This document shows, one piece after another, positions 42,732-43,201 of a stretch of DNA of 43,201 nt. The notes under the pieces were generated by a model. It worked only from the letters and a program-made list of their open reading frames with translations, searched no databases and was not told where the DNA came from. The DNA is from Acidobacteria bacterium 13_1_20CM_3_53_8 (GTDB lineage: Bacteria > Acidobacteriota > Blastocatellia > Pyrinomonadales > Pyrinomonadaceae): positions 1-43,201 of the forward strand of contig MNJR01000119.1 in the NCBI GenBank assembly GCA_001920415.1. The letters are read 5' to 3'. A program made the translations under genes and the position numbers. Every line of letters starts with the position of its first letter. The first letter of the stretch is position 1.

Positions 42732-43157
42732 TCAGTCGGAAAGATGAAATCCCCGTTGACTATCCTGCCATTCTTTAGCGTGCTGCTTGCGTACTTTCAA
42801 CTCGTCGCTAGACTCAACACCACCATCAGAATCGGTCGCCCCATTTTGTTCAAGCAACCTTACGATTGGATGATATTTATCCCAATCCAACAGAAAGCGA
42901 GATTGCATCGCCAACTCAAGCGGTTTCTCTGCGTAAATAGTTGCCGCTGGCTCATCCGCAATTAGGTTTGGATCGGCACCATGCTTAAGCATCAACCGGA
43001 GAATAGATGCATTGCCTTGCAAGATAGCGACAAACAAAGCTGATGCGCCTTGATCGCAACGAACGTTCAGATTAAGACCGTTTCGGATAAGGCGGCTAAC
43101 TTCGCCAACATTGTCTTCGACAATGGCAGTCATAAGTTGTTCGTGAAGACTCATCAT
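42732..43157 (-). CDS. Cassette gene: ankyrin-repeat protein
   Basis: A 141-residue protein with ankyrin units: LMTAIVEDNVGEVSRLIRNG, SALFVAILQGNASILRLMLKH, GADPNLI and LELAMQSRFLLD...IVRLLEQNGA. The repeats cover residues 5-110 and a charged tail follows. Ankyrin proteins mediate protein binding; no specific role can be given. The stop codon lies seven bases from attC 6, and the ATG at 43157 (or 43154) is about 30 bases from the next attC. Confidence 0.88.
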   Translation of the reverse strand: MMSLHEQLMTAIVEDNVGEVSRLIRNGLNLNVRCDQGASALFVAILQGNASILRLMLKHGADPNLIADEPAATIYAEKPLELAMQSRFLLDWDKYHPIVRLLEQNGATDSDGGVESSDELKVRKQHAKEWQDSQRGFHLSD

Positions 43158-43187
43158 AAGGTCTCATATCTTTCACTGATCGCTAGC

Positions 43188-43201
43188 GCCTAACGCCCGA
43201 A
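43188..43201 (-). other. Integron attC site 7, partial at window edge
   Basis: GCCTAACGCCCGAA on the plus strand is the R' end (GTTAGGC on the minus strand) of another attC, matching 42619-42631. It shows that the array continues to the right. Confidence 0.8.

Larger units (their letters stand above)
38213..43201 (-). mobile_element. Integron gene-cassette array, distal end
   Basis: Six complete cassettes, all read on the minus strand, each consisting of one gene (or a HicBA pair) followed by an attC site. The attC sites share an AACTCATTCAAC then GAGCGGCG stem and the GTTRRRY/RYYYAAC core ends. No integrase gene is present. Because cassettes are inserted at attI, the integrase should lie beyond the right edge. 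The cassette genes are AT-richer than the backbone and no heptamer hairpin elements occur in this region. Confidence 0.9.

Overview
The window looks like chromosomal DNA of a free-living Gram-negative bacterium of moderately high GC. I lean towards Acidobacteriota (Blastocatellia/Pyrinomonadaceae-like). The reasons are indirect: stand-alone MacB-type permeases in tandem, zinc-ribbon/FHA/Ser-Thr kinase signalling genes, a group III phosphofructokinase, two genes with in-frame UGA at selenocysteine positions, and a very high density of heptamer-built intergenic hairpins of the kind also known from cyanobacteria. No rRNA, tRNA or CRISPR array was seen.

Layout. (1) 97-5972, minus strand: signalling cluster with an FHA-GAF-SpoIIE phosphatase, a zinc-ribbon/TPR membrane protein, an RDD membrane protein, a frame-disrupted zinc-ribbon Ser/Thr kinase with its separated zinc-ribbon/FHA tail, and another zinc-ribbon/FHA protein. 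(2) 6508-16621, plus strand: MacA-like adaptor, one MacB-type ATPase and four paralogous MacB-type permeases, one of them broken; the array is interrupted by a BamE-like small protein and two secreted proteins on the minus strand. (3) 16978-23322, minus strand: Yip1-family protein, two oligopeptide-transport ATPases, a TonB C-terminal domain protein, a solitary antitoxin and the methylmalonyl-CoA mutase large subunit. (4) 23771-25722: small genes, a HAD phosphatase and a HicB-like pair. (5) 26102-34372: atpD-atpC, ruvB, pdxJ, a glycosyltransferase, a C-terminal processing peptidase and an RlmI-like methyltransferase. (6) 34689-36324: two probable selenoproteins flanking a small coiled-coil gene. 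(7) 36441-38204: pfkA and greA. (8) 38213-43201: an integron gene-cassette array, all cassettes on the minus strand, each gene followed by an attC site.

The array is the most striking accessory region. Six complete cassettes carry a Uma2 nuclease-like protein, a GNAT acetyltransferase, a HicBA toxin-antitoxin pair, a repeat-rich YwqK/MORN-like protein, a 608-residue OLD-type AAA-TOPRIM nuclease and an ankyrin protein. A seventh attC begins at the right edge, so the integrase and attI should lie beyond 43201. The distal end is a half attC right behind greA.

The backbone is studded with about sixteen inverted-repeat elements whose arms are tandem 7-mers (8-mers in one family) around a short apical region. 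Several overlap coding sequence and supply the N-terminus (MacB-type permease at 8795) or the last residues and stop codon (PdxJ, FHA protein). Three genes (SpoIIE phosphatase, kinase, second permease) lack short internal segments, two of them out of frame; this could be real decay or assembly loss and needs read-level checking.
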